Assembly (NCBI GenBank): GCA_045599325.1
Contig: JAZRVT010000030.1
Location: 1-64,000 of the forward strand
Source of the DNA: Cacconaster sp045599325
GTDB taxonomy: Bacteria > Bacteroidota > Bacteroidia > Bacteroidales > UBA932
Direction: 5' to 3'
DNA length: 64,000 nucleotides
In this document: piece by piece, positions 24,272 through 32,057 of the stretch
Position numbering within the stretch: position 1 is the stretch's first letter
Layout: each line of letters opens with the position of its first letter
Notes under the pieces: model-generated
What the model saw: the letters and a program-made list of their open reading frames with translations, nothing else
Told to the model about the DNA's origin: nothing
Database searches by the model: none
Made by a program: the position numbers and the translations under genes

Positions 24272-26698
24272 GTGAACAAACTCGACAGATATATGGTCAG
24301 AACCTTCGTGGGACCGTTCCTCGCGGTCCTCGTGGTGGTCATATTCACGCTGTCGATGCAGTTCCTCTTCACATACATCGACGAACTGGTCGGAAAGGGG
24401 CTCGGAATAGGAGTCATCTTCGAATTCCTCGGATGGGCCGCCTGCACTCTGATTCCGATGGCGGTGCCGCTCGCATCCCTCCTCGCCTCGATAATGACGC
24501 TCGGAGGACTCGGAGAGCGCAACGAACTGCTGGCGATGAAGGCCGCCGGGGTATCACTGATGAGGATCATCACGCCTGTGATGCTGCTCTCGGTGCTGAT
24601 CAGCGTAGGGGCATTCTTCGCTTCCAACAAGCTGGTGCCTCACGCCTATTTCAAGATCTACAACCTGAGGCAGGACATCAACGACACCAAGGATGAGATC
24701 AAGATTCCGACAGGCACCTTCTACGACGGAATCGAAGGCTATATACTGAGAGTCGAAGAGCGCGACAAGGAGACCGGAATGATGTACGGCCTGATAGTCT
24801 ATGACCACACGTCAAACTACGGAAACACCAACCTGACCCTTGCGGACAGCGGCAGGATCCAGATCACGCCCGACAAGCAGAATATGATCTTCGACCTCTA
24901 CGACGGCTGCAACTACACCGAGGACAACCTGATGACCTACAGGGACACCACCCTTGAGCTCAACCGCACCAGATTCAAGGAGCAGAACCTCATAATTTCG
25001 CTGAGCAACTACACGTTCAACCGGTCGTCGAGCGGGGACAGGTTCTCCGACCAGGTGATGTCCAGGGACCTGGCCGGCCTGAAGGTCGACAGGGACTCGC
25101 TGGCCGCCGAATTCGACTCACTGATTGTCAACCAGTACAGGAGGTACTTCACCAACAGCGGTCTCCAGTACATCCACCAGCTCGACACCGCCCGCTTCTG
25201 GACACCGACAAAGGGTGATTTCCCGACAGACTCCCTGCTGGGCGCCCTCACCTATTTCCAGAAGAAGAACGCCATCAGGATGGCCATCGACAATATCACC
25301 GGCGATATCGAACACATTGAGAACTATGAGCACGAGAGCAGCCGGTACATAGAGCCTATACGAAGAATCGACATCGAGTCCTTCAGGAAGTTCACACTCT
25401 CACTCGCCTGTCTGCTCTTCTTCTTCATCGGAGCGCCTCTGGGAGCCATCATCCGGAAGGGAGGACTCGGCACGCCGGTCATCATCTCCATCCTCTTCTA
25501 TCTGATATACTATATCATCGACATCATAGGCAAGAAACTGGCGAAGAACGGAACCATCTCCCCGTTCATCGGCACCATCATATCAACCTTCGTCCTGATA
25601 CCGATAGGCTTCTTCCTGACGAGGAAGTCGACTCAGGACTCATCCCTCTTCAATATGGATTCTTACAAGGAGTTCTTCAGGAACATCGGCAGGCACATCT
25701 CAAAGGGCTGGCACAGGTTCGCCAACATCTTCACCAAGGGAGGCGGCAAGATCAGGATCGTCTATATGGGCACACCGGAGTTCGCGGTGGCTCCTCTCGA
25801 CGCGCTCCTGAAGAACAATTTCAAGGTTGTGGGCGTCGTGACAGTTCCGGACAAGCCGAGCGGACGCGGACTGGAAGTCAACCAGAGCGCCGTCAAGAAA
25901 TACGCCCTCGAGCACAATCTGCCTGTTCTCCAGCCTGAAAAACTGAAGGACCCTGCATTCCTCGAGCAGCTCAAAGCCCTGAATGCAAACCTGTTCGTGG
26001 TCGTCGCATTCCGAATGCTTCCTAAGGAGGTATGGCAGATGCCGGCATACGGCACCTTCAACCTCCACGCATCCCTCCTGCCTCAGTACCGCGGAGCAGC
26101 CCCTATCAACTGGGCCATCATCAACGGCGAGCGTTTCACAGGCGTGACCACCTTCCTGATCGACGAACAGATCGACACCGGCAAGGTGCTCTTCCAGGAG
26201 TCCTGCCCTATCGAGCCTTACGAAGATGCCGGCGCCCTCCACGACAAGCTTATGGAGATGGGTGCGAAGCTCGTCGTAAAGACCGTGAACGCCATAGAGG
26301 ACCACACCGTGAAACCTTATGTCCAGGAGATCGGCTTCAGCAAGGTGCTCCACCCTGCGCCGAAGATCACCCGCGAACTCTGCCATATCGACTGGAACAA
26401 AGATGCAGAGAGCATCGGATGCCTCGTCAGAGGCCTCAGCCCTGTCCCGTCCGCATACACAAATCTCGTCAAGGGCGACCAGGTGCTCCACGTCAAGATC
26501 TATGACGCCTACGACGCGAAGATTGAGGAGAACGACCTCCCTGTCGGCACAGTGACCGTGGACAAAGTCCATCTTCAGGTCAAGTGCGGCAAGGGCACCC
26601 TCCGCATCTACTCACTCCAGATCGCCGGCAAGAAGAGAATGAACGTGTCAGACTTCCTGCGCGGCTTCAGAGACCCTGAGGAGTGGCATTTCGAATAG
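24272..26698 (+). CDS. fmt: Fusion: LptF/LptG family permease + methionyl-tRNA formyltransferase
   Basis: 808 aa from a GTG at 24272 (NKLDRYMVRTFVGPF). Residues 1-450 are a complete YjgP/YjgQ (LptF/LptG) permease: three N-terminal membrane helices (about 13-33, 52-75, 98-118), a periplasmic domain, and three C-terminal helices (about 373-394, 400-420, 430-450). After a 42-residue basic linker, residues 493-808 are a full-length Fmt: RIVYMGTPEFAVAPL, the catalytic Asn597 and His599 in FNLHASLLPQYRGAAP, Asp635 in DEQIDTG, and the OB-like C-terminal domain. LptF/G extracts lipopolysaccharide from the inner membrane; Fmt formylates initiator Met-tRNA. Both termini of LptF/G face the cytoplasm, so the topology suits a cytosolic Fmt. 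No stop or standard start lies at the junction. Another lptG-type gene is at 38219. Confidence 0.9.
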   Translation: MNKLDRYMVRTFVGPFLAVLVVVIFTLSMQFLFTYIDELVGKGLGIGVIFEFLGWAACTLIPMAVPLASLLASIMTLGGLGERNELLAMKAAGVSLMRIITPVMLLSVLISVGAFFASNKLVPHAYFKIYNLRQDINDTKDEIKIPTGTFYDGIEGYILRVEERDKETGMMYGLIVYDHTSNYGNTNLTLADSGRIQITPDKQNMIFDLYDGCNYTEDNLMTYRDTTLELNRTRFKEQNLIISLSNYTFNRSSSGDRFSDQVMSRDLAGLKVDRDSLAAEFDSLIVNQYRRYFTNSGLQYIHQLDTARFWTPTKGDFPTDSLLGALTYFQKKNAIRMAIDNITGDIEHIENYEHESSRYIEPIRRIDIESFRKFTLSLACLLFFFIGAPLGAIIRKGGLGTPVIISILFYLIYYIIDIIGKKLAKNGTISPFIGTIISTFVLIPIGFFLTRKSTQDSSLFNMDSYKEFFRNIGRHISKGWHRFANIFTKGGGKIRIVYMGTPEFAVAPLDALLKNNFKVVGVVTVPDKPSGRGLEVNQSAVKKYALEHNLPVLQPEKLKDPAFLEQLKALNANLFVVVAFRMLPKEVWQMPAYGTFNLHASLLPQYRGAAPINWAIINGERFTGVTTFLIDEQIDTGKVLFQESCPIEPYEDAGALHDKLMEMGAKLVVKTVNAIEDHTVKPYVQEIGFSKVLHPAPKITRELCHIDWNKDAESIGCLVRGLSPVPSAYTNLVKGDQVLHVKIYDAYDAKIEENDLPVGTVTVDKVHLQVKCGKGTLRIYSLQIAGKKRMNVSDFLRGFRDPEEWHFE

Positions 26699-27328
26699 AT
26701 GGATTCACTTGTAATTCTTGCGAACGGCGATTTTCCTTCAGCGGCCCGGCCGCTGGAAGTGCTCCGCAGTGCGGATTATGTGGTATGCTGCGACGGTGCG
26801 GCAGCTGGCCTCATTGCCGCCGGAATGGAACCTGACGCCGTTGTCGGTGATCTGGACTCCATAGGCGGGGAGCTCAGGGAAAGGCTCGGAGGCAGGCTCC
26901 ATCACGTCAGCGACCAGGAGACCAACGACCTGACAAAGGCATTCAATTTCGCGATGAGCCTCTCCCCTGCAAGAATCACTGTTCTGGGAGCGACCGGCAA
27001 GCGCGAGGACCACACCCTCGCCAACATCTCCCTGCTGCTCGACTATGCCCGCAGGGCATCCTGTCCGGTAACAATGATCACAGACCACGGAGAGTTCCGC
27101 GCCATATCCGACACCTCAACCATCAGGTGCAGGAAAGGATGCCAGGTCTCGCTCTTCTCGTTTGACTCAACTCTGAAAATAGAATCGGCCGGGCTTCTCT
27201 ACCCGACCGGTTCAGTTGTCTTCGATTCCCTGTGGAAGGCCTCGCTGAACGAGGCGGGCGCGGATGAGTTCACCCTGACCCTTTCTCATCCGTCAGGCGT
27301 TCTTGTATTTCTCGCCGATGACCTTTAG
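26699..27328 (+). CDS. thiN: Thiamine pyrophosphokinase
   Basis: 209 aa. Motifs: VCCDGAAAGLIAAGMEPDAVVGDLDSI (substrate and Mg/ATP binding), SDQETNDLTKAFNFA and LGATGKREDHTLANI. It converts thiamine plus ATP to thiamine diphosphate plus AMP in the cytosol. The ATG abuts the TAG of the fusion gene (TAGATG), so translation is probably coupled. The last 36 bases overlap, tail to tail, the end of the threonine dehydrogenase gene on the other strand. Confidence 0.94.
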   Translation: MDSLVILANGDFPSAARPLEVLRSADYVVCCDGAAAGLIAAGMEPDAVVGDLDSIGGELRERLGGRLHHVSDQETNDLTKAFNFAMSLSPARITVLGATGKREDHTLANISLLLDYARRASCPVTMITDHGEFRAISDTSTIRCRKGCQVSLFSFDSTLKIESAGLLYPTGSVVFDSLWKASLNEAGADEFTLTLSHPSGVLVFLADDL

Positions 27329-28252
27329 CATGTCGTCGACCATCATCTCCATATCCCACTGAGGCTTCCAGCCCCACTCCTCGCGTGCGCAGGTGTCATC
27401 CATCTTGTTCGGCCAGGATGCTGCGATGGCAGCCTTGACTGGGTCGACGTCATAGTCGAAGGTTGCGTCAGGGATGCGCTTCTTGATGCATTCGAAGAGC
27501 TCCCTCGGGCAGAAACTCATAGCGGCGATGTTGAAACTGTTGCGGTGGATGAGTTTCGAAGGGTCTGCCTCCATCAGCTCGACCACTGCGCGGAGGGCGT
27601 CCGGCATATACATCATATCCATATAGGCATCCTCCGGCACGGTGCAGGTGTAGTGGTGGCCAGGCTTCAGGATCTCATAGAAGACCTCGACTGCATAGTC
27701 TGTGGTGCCGCCGCCCGGAAGTGCGCCGTTAGAGATGATGCCCGGGAAGCGGACGCTGCGGGCATCCACTCCGAAACGCTCCCAGTGGTAGTCGCCCAGC
27801 AGCTCTCCGGTCACCTTGCAGATGCCATAGACGGTGTTCGGGCGCATTATCGTATCCTGAGGGGTGTTGTCGTGAGGCGTCGATGGGCCGAAAGCGCCGA
27901 TACTGCTCGGGGTGAATATCTGGCAGTTGTGGTGCTGGGCAGTGTTGAGTGCGTTGATCAGGGCAGTGATGTTCAGATGCCAGGCGACGCCAGGCATTGT
28001 CTCACCCTTAGCGCTGAGAAGGGCGACGAGATTGAATATCGCGTCTATATTGTAGCGCTCCACTACGCTGACGAACGCCGGCTCGTCGAGGACATCGAGC
28101 TTCTCGGCAATGCAGAAACGTGAGAGCTTTTCTACAAGCTCGTCTTTCAAATCCGCAGCAATTACATTATCTTTACCATAAATATTCTGGAGATAAGGGA
28201 CGAGCTCAGTTCCAATCTGACCGCCGGCTCCGACGACAAGTATCCGTTTCAT
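27293..28252 (-). CDS. SDR-type L-threonine 3-dehydrogenase
   Basis: 319 aa. A Rossmann NAD-binding start (RILVVGAGGQIGTELVPYL), a catalytic Ser/Tyr/Lys set in PSSIGAFGPSTP and TVYGICKVTGE, and the family block FPGIISNGALPGGGTTDYAVE identify the extended short-chain dehydrogenase that acts as threonine dehydrogenase in Bacteroidota and some proteobacteria. It oxidises L-threonine to 2-amino-3-ketobutyrate with NAD+; kbl, at the end of this window, would then give glycine and acetyl-CoA. It converges with thiN (36-base overlap) and diverges from queG. Confidence 0.9.
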   Translation of the reverse strand: MKRILVVGAGGQIGTELVPYLQNIYGKDNVIAADLKDELVEKLSRFCIAEKLDVLDEPAFVSVVERYNIDAIFNLVALLSAKGETMPGVAWHLNITALINALNTAQHHNCQIFTPSSIGAFGPSTPHDNTPQDTIMRPNTVYGICKVTGELLGDYHWERFGVDARSVRFPGIISNGALPGGGTTDYAVEVFYEILKPGHHYTCTVPEDAYMDMMYMPDALRAVVELMEADPSKLIHRNSFNIAAMSFCPRELFECIKKRIPDATFDYDVDPVKAAIAASWPNKMDDTCAREEWGWKPQWDMEMMVDDMLKVIGEKYKNA

Positions 28253-28265
28253 ATCAATATTTGAA

Positions 28266-28279
28266 ATTTGTATACAAAT
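28266..28279. promoter_or_regulatory. 14-base perfect palindrome between threonine dehydrogenase and queG
   Basis: ATTTGTATACAAAT reads the same on both strands. It spans the TTG start proposed for queG and overlaps the -7 box of the dehydrogenase (CAAATCTA, 28275-28282). The TTGTATACAA core resembles operators of GntR-type regulators; no regulator gene is adjacent. Confidence 0.5.
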
Positions 28280-29149
28280 CTAATAAAAATAGACTATTCC
28301 TGTTACGGTTTTTCTGATTTTGGAACAGCCAGGGCGGAATATGTTGATGACGGGGAGAAGAAACGCTTCGAGCGCTATCTGCAGGAAGGGTGCAATGCAG
28401 GAATGGGCTATATGGAACGCAATGTCGATAAAAGGCTGGATCCCAGACTTTTAGTTGAAGGCGCACAGAGCGTTTTGTGCTTCATTGCCCCATACGGGGA
28501 GGCTGCCGGCGGAGTTGCGGGCTTCGCCTGCGGCACCGACTATCACAAGACAGTTAAAGAGCGCCTCTTCGCGGTGGCGGCGGATATCAGGAGGCAGTAT
28601 CCCGGCTATTCCGGCAGATGCTTCGTTGACAGTGCACCTGTGCTCGAGCGCTGGTGGGCCGCAAAGGCCGGGCTCGGCTTCATCGGCCTCAACCATTTCC
28701 TCATCTCCCCTGACCACGGACTCCGCACCATAATAGGGATTATTGTATGCAATGTTCCGTATGAGATGTTCGAGCCCCACGCGCCGCTTCCGGCCACTTC
28801 CTGCGGCTCCTGCGGACGATGTCTGGAAGCCTGCCCGACCGGAGCCCTCGGCAGTATGCTGGACGCCCGCAGATGCATCGCTTACCACACAGTTGAGTGC
28901 AGAGATCTGTATGAAACCGCTCCAGTGGATTACAGCGGCTGGATATTCGGCTGCGAGGAGTGCCTGAAGGCCTGTCCCTGGAACAGGGAGGAGAAGCCAC
29001 TTCCGGAGTTCGAGAAAAACCGCGGATTCCTGGAGAAGGCAGGGAAAGAGGAGTGGGAGAAGATGTCGCCTGACGAATTCGAGGACAGGTTCTGGGATTC
29101 GGGGCTGATGCGCGCAGGACTGGACAAAATAAAGAACAATCTGAAATGA
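28268..29149 (+). CDS. queG: Epoxyqueuosine reductase
   Basis: 293 aa, somewhat short. It carries the cobalamin-dependent QueG features CFVDSAPVLERWWAAKAGLGFIGLN and two [4Fe-4S] motifs, CGSCGRCLEACPTGAL and CEECLKACPWN. The enzyme reduces epoxyqueuosine to queuosine in tRNA wobble position 34, the last step after Tgt (gene also in this window). No in-frame ATG precedes residue 46; the only usable start is a TTG at 28268, just before the family's usual opening (IKIDYSCYGFSDFG). The start is therefore uncertain. The end overlaps the GSCFA gene by 4 bases. Confidence 0.92.
   Translation: MYTNLIKIDYSCYGFSDFGTARAEYVDDGEKKRFERYLQEGCNAGMGYMERNVDKRLDPRLLVEGAQSVLCFIAPYGEAAGGVAGFACGTDYHKTVKERLFAVAADIRRQYPGYSGRCFVDSAPVLERWWAAKAGLGFIGLNHFLISPDHGLRTIIGIIVCNVPYEMFEPHAPLPATSCGSCGRCLEACPTGALGSMLDARRCIAYHTVECRDLYETAPVDYSGWIFGCEECLKACPWNREEKPLPEFEKNRGFLEKAGKEEWEKMSPDEFEDRFWDSGLMRAGLDKIKNNLK
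28275..28282 (-). promoter_or_regulatory. Bacteroidota -7 box (TAGATTTG) for threonine dehydrogenase
   Basis: TAGATTTG on the minus strand matches TAnnTTTG and lies 22 bases before the ATG at 28252, overlapping the palindrome. Confidence 0.5.
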
Positions 29150-29904
29150 AGAAGATATATATGACAGGCTCCTGCTTCTCCACCGAAGTCGGGACATTGA
29201 TGAAAGAGAATGGCTACGACGTGGTCCTCAACCCGTTCGGCATCCTCTTCAACCCCGCCTCGATAGCCTCGTCTCTGGAAAGGCTGGAGAGCGGAGCGGA
29301 ATTCACCCCGGACGATGTTGTCAGAAGAGTCGACGACGCTTCCAAAGGAGTGTTCAGCTATGTCTCCTTCCATCACCACGGTTCAGCGGGCAGGGCGACC
29401 CCGGAAGAGTTCCTCAGGGATGCGAATGCAGCGCTCCTGAAGGCATCGGCCGGCTTCAGGGAAGCGGACACAGCAGTCCTCACTCTGGGGACTGCGTGGG
29501 TTTTCCGCCATAGGGAGAGGGGGTTCGTGGTGGCCAACTGCCACAAAGTGCCTGCCCGTGAATTCGACAGGGTATTCCTCAGCTGTGAAGAGATAGTCAG
29601 CCTGCTTTCGCCGGTCATCGGCAGACACCCTGACAAGAGGTGGATCTTCACCGTCAGCCCGGTGAGGCATCTGGCCGACGGGGCACACGCCAACCAGCTG
29701 AGCAAATCCACACTTCTCCTTGCTGTCGACAGGCTCCAGCGGCTGTATCCTGACAGCACCGGCTATTTCCCGGCCTACGAAATAATGCTCGACGACCTGC
29801 GGGACCGCAGCTGGTATGCCGCCGACGGCGTCCATCCCGGACCGGAGGCAGTGAGAATCATATACAATTCATTCATAGAGAAATACAACCTTTCAAAGAT
29901 ATGA
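29146..29904 (+). CDS. GSCFA domain protein
   Basis: 252 aa. The name-giving motif is at the N-terminus (MTGSCFSTEVG), followed by NPFGILFNPASI and, in the middle, LGTAWVFRHRERGFVVANCHKVP, then a C-terminal YFPAYEIMLDDLRDRSWYAADGVHPG with a catalytic-like DGVHP. GSCFA proteins are predicted SGNH/GDSL-like hydrolases; function is not established. It overlaps queG (ATGA) and the phosphatase fusion gene (ATGA), so the three are translated as one unit. No signal peptide is seen, so it is probably cytoplasmic. Confidence 0.87.
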   Translation: MKKIYMTGSCFSTEVGTLMKENGYDVVLNPFGILFNPASIASSLERLESGAEFTPDDVVRRVDDASKGVFSYVSFHHHGSAGRATPEEFLRDANAALLKASAGFREADTAVLTLGTAWVFRHRERGFVVANCHKVPAREFDRVFLSCEEIVSLLSPVIGRHPDKRWIFTVSPVRHLADGAHANQLSKSTLLLAVDRLQRLYPDSTGYFPAYEIMLDDLRDRSWYAADGVHPGPEAVRIIYNSFIEKYNLSKI

Positions 29905-32057
29905 AAAGACTCATCCTTCTGATTGCCGCCGCGGCGGTTGCCACAGCAGCGTCCGCCCAGGACCCTCATCAGCTTCTCAAAGAGAATCCTGACCGCTACG
30001 CAAGCGTGCACCATAACTACGAAGTCCCTTCAACCATTGAGGACACCCCTGCCCCCAAAGGTTACAAACCTTTCTATGTCAGCCACTACGGAAGGCACGG
30101 CAGCAGATATATGACAACTTATGCCAATATGGACGATGTGCTCAAGGTCTTCGACATAGAAGCCGACAAGGGTCTGCTGACAAAGGAAGGAATGCAGTTC
30201 TACCGCGACTTCAAGGCTCTGCGCGAAGCGCATCAGGATATGCTCGGCTACCTCACCCAGAAAGGCGCAGAAGAGCACCGCGGCATCGCCCACCGTCTGT
30301 GGCAGAGGGTGCCTGAAGTCTTCAGACAGAAAGAGAGGCCGGAGGTGATGGCGGCTTCCAGCACCATCCAGCGCTGCATCCAGAGCATGGCGAACTTCGA
30401 GCTCCAGCTCCAGAAGGACGCCCCTGACCTCAAGGTCAGGATGTACACCGGCGACCGTTATATGAACTATATCCTCAAGTCGCCCACAAAGTCCAAGAAC
30501 TCCGCACTCCACAAGAAGGTCTTTGACTCACTGCTCTACGAGAAATTCAACCCGGGACGCCTGATGGATGCCTGGTTCAACGACCCGGAAGAAGCCGCGA
30601 AGCACTTCGGCAAGTTCGACGCCGAACACCTCTTCTACCGCATATTCTACGAAGGTGAGATCTGCCAGTGCCTCGACGAGCCGCTCACACCTGTCCACAG
30701 CTACTTTACCGACGAGGAGCTCTTCGGACTCTGGTTCGCAGACAATGCAAGCCTCTACGACAACGAGACTCTCTCCATCGAGAACGGCAGCCACCTGGGC
30801 GAGACTGCCGCTGCTATCCTGAAGGACATCATCGAGAAGGCTGACGCGGCGGTAAGCGGGAACAGCCGTGCGGCAGATTTCCGCTTCGGCCACGACTCAG
30901 GCCTCTTCCCTCTCCTCGGCCTCATAGGTGTCGAAGGGATGGAACAGCCGCAGCATATGGCGGAGACTTCCAAGCCTGACGGCGTCTATGTATTTGAGAT
31001 GATGCCTATGGCATCCAACCTCCAGCTTATATTCTACAGGAACAGGAAGGGAGATGTGCTCGTCAAGCTGGTCCGCAACGAGAAGGAGACAGGGATTCCG
31101 GCTCTGACACCGGTTTCCGGCCCGTACTACCGCTGGAGCGACCTCCGCGAATACTTCGCATCGCTCTGCAACTACCGCAACTGCAGGCTTCTCTACTGGA
31201 ACATCCAGAACGGAATGTGGGACGGCCAGTACGACAACTACGACAGGTTCGTCGCGTGGGTGGCGGCTCAGAACCCGGACATCTGCGTCTGGTGCGAAGG
31301 GCAGAGCCTCTACTACACCGACACCGACAAGCCGATGAAGAAGGAAGAGCAGTACCTCGTGGAGGGATGGAGCGGACTGGCAGCGCGCTATGGCCACAGC
31401 TATGTCTATGTGGGCGGCCACCGCGACGGCTACCCTCAGGTCATCACATCACGCTGGCCGATCGAGAATGTGGAGCGCATAGTAGGCGCCGAGCCGGACA
31501 GCGTAGTCACCCACGGAGCGGGCTGGGCAAGGATTCAGGCTGAAGGCCAGACCCTCAACATTGTCACTCTCCACACCTGGCCGCAGAAATGGGCATACCG
31601 CGCTGCTGACCAGGAAGCGAGCAAAGCGGAGAATGGAGGTGACAGGTACCGCCGTATGGAGATAGAGTACATCTGCAACCATACTGTCCTCACGCACCCT
31701 GACGCTGCCGGCGAACTCTGGATGATGATGGGCGACCACAACGCCCGCAGCCGCGTGGACAACTCAGTCTACGGCTATCCTGAAGATGACACCCGCTTCC
31801 TTGTCCACGACTTCATCCTCGGCAGCACACCGTACATAGATGTGATCAAGGACAGGCATCCGAAGGAGTTCTGCACATCGATACACGGCCAGGGCCGCAT
31901 TGACTTCGTCTACCTGACCCCTGCACTCAATGAAAAAGTCGCAGACGCATATATCGTCTACGACTCTTACACTGAACCGGTCCGCAATCCGGACCATATC
32001 TCAAATTTCTGGCATCCTTCTGACCACAGGCCGATAATAGTCGACTTCAAACTATAG
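29901..32057 (+). CDS. Fusion: histidine acid phosphatase + endonuclease/exonuclease/phosphatase domain
   Basis: 718 aa with a signal peptide (MKRLILLIAAAAVATAASA). Residues about 45-420 form a branch-2 histidine phosphatase (phytase/MINPP-like): the nucleophile motif SHYGRHGSRY and the acid motif FRFGHDSGL at about 332-340. From about 432, RLLYWNIQNGMWDGQ opens a complete EEP domain with DICVWCEGQS, LHTWP, MGDHNARS and SDHRPIIVDF, the metal-dependent nuclease/phosphodiesterase fold. There is practically no linker. Both halves hydrolyse phosphate esters, so an exported bifunctional enzyme that strips phosphate from inositol phosphates, lipids or nucleic acids is plausible. The final 6 bases overlap the convergent alpha-2-macroglobulin gene. 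Confidence 0.88.
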   Translation: MKRLILLIAAAAVATAASAQDPHQLLKENPDRYASVHHNYEVPSTIEDTPAPKGYKPFYVSHYGRHGSRYMTTYANMDDVLKVFDIEADKGLLTKEGMQFYRDFKALREAHQDMLGYLTQKGAEEHRGIAHRLWQRVPEVFRQKERPEVMAASSTIQRCIQSMANFELQLQKDAPDLKVRMYTGDRYMNYILKSPTKSKNSALHKKVFDSLLYEKFNPGRLMDAWFNDPEEAAKHFGKFDAEHLFYRIFYEGEICQCLDEPLTPVHSYFTDEELFGLWFADNASLYDNETLSIENGSHLGETAAAILKDIIEKADAAVSGNSRAADFRFGHDSGLFPLLGLIGVEGMEQPQHMAETSKPDGVYVFEMMPMASNLQLIFYRNRKGDVLVKLVRNEKETGIPALTPVSGPYYRWSDLREYFASLCNYRNCRLLYWNIQNGMWDGQYDNYDRFVAWVAAQNPDICVWCEGQSLYYTDTDKPMKKEEQYLVEGWSGLAARYGHSYVYVGGHRDGYPQVITSRWPIENVERIVGAEPDSVVTHGAGWARIQAEGQTLNIVTLHTWPQKWAYRAADQEASKAENGGDRYRRMEIEYICNHTVLTHPDAAGELWMMMGDHNARSRVDNSVYGYPEDDTRFLVHDFILGSTPYIDVIKDRHPKEFCTSIHGQGRIDFVYLTPALNEKVADAYIVYDSYTEPVRNPDHISNFWHPSDHRPIIVDFKL

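Noticed and set aside
25700..26572. 290-codon minus-strand frame under the Fmt domain
   Set aside because: Antisense of conserved Fmt coding sequence, Cys- and Val-rich composition without domains.
25766..26698. Separate fmt gene starting at the internal ATG 25766
   Set aside because: It would remove the first beta strand (RIVYM) of the Rossmann fold, so it is not a credible start.
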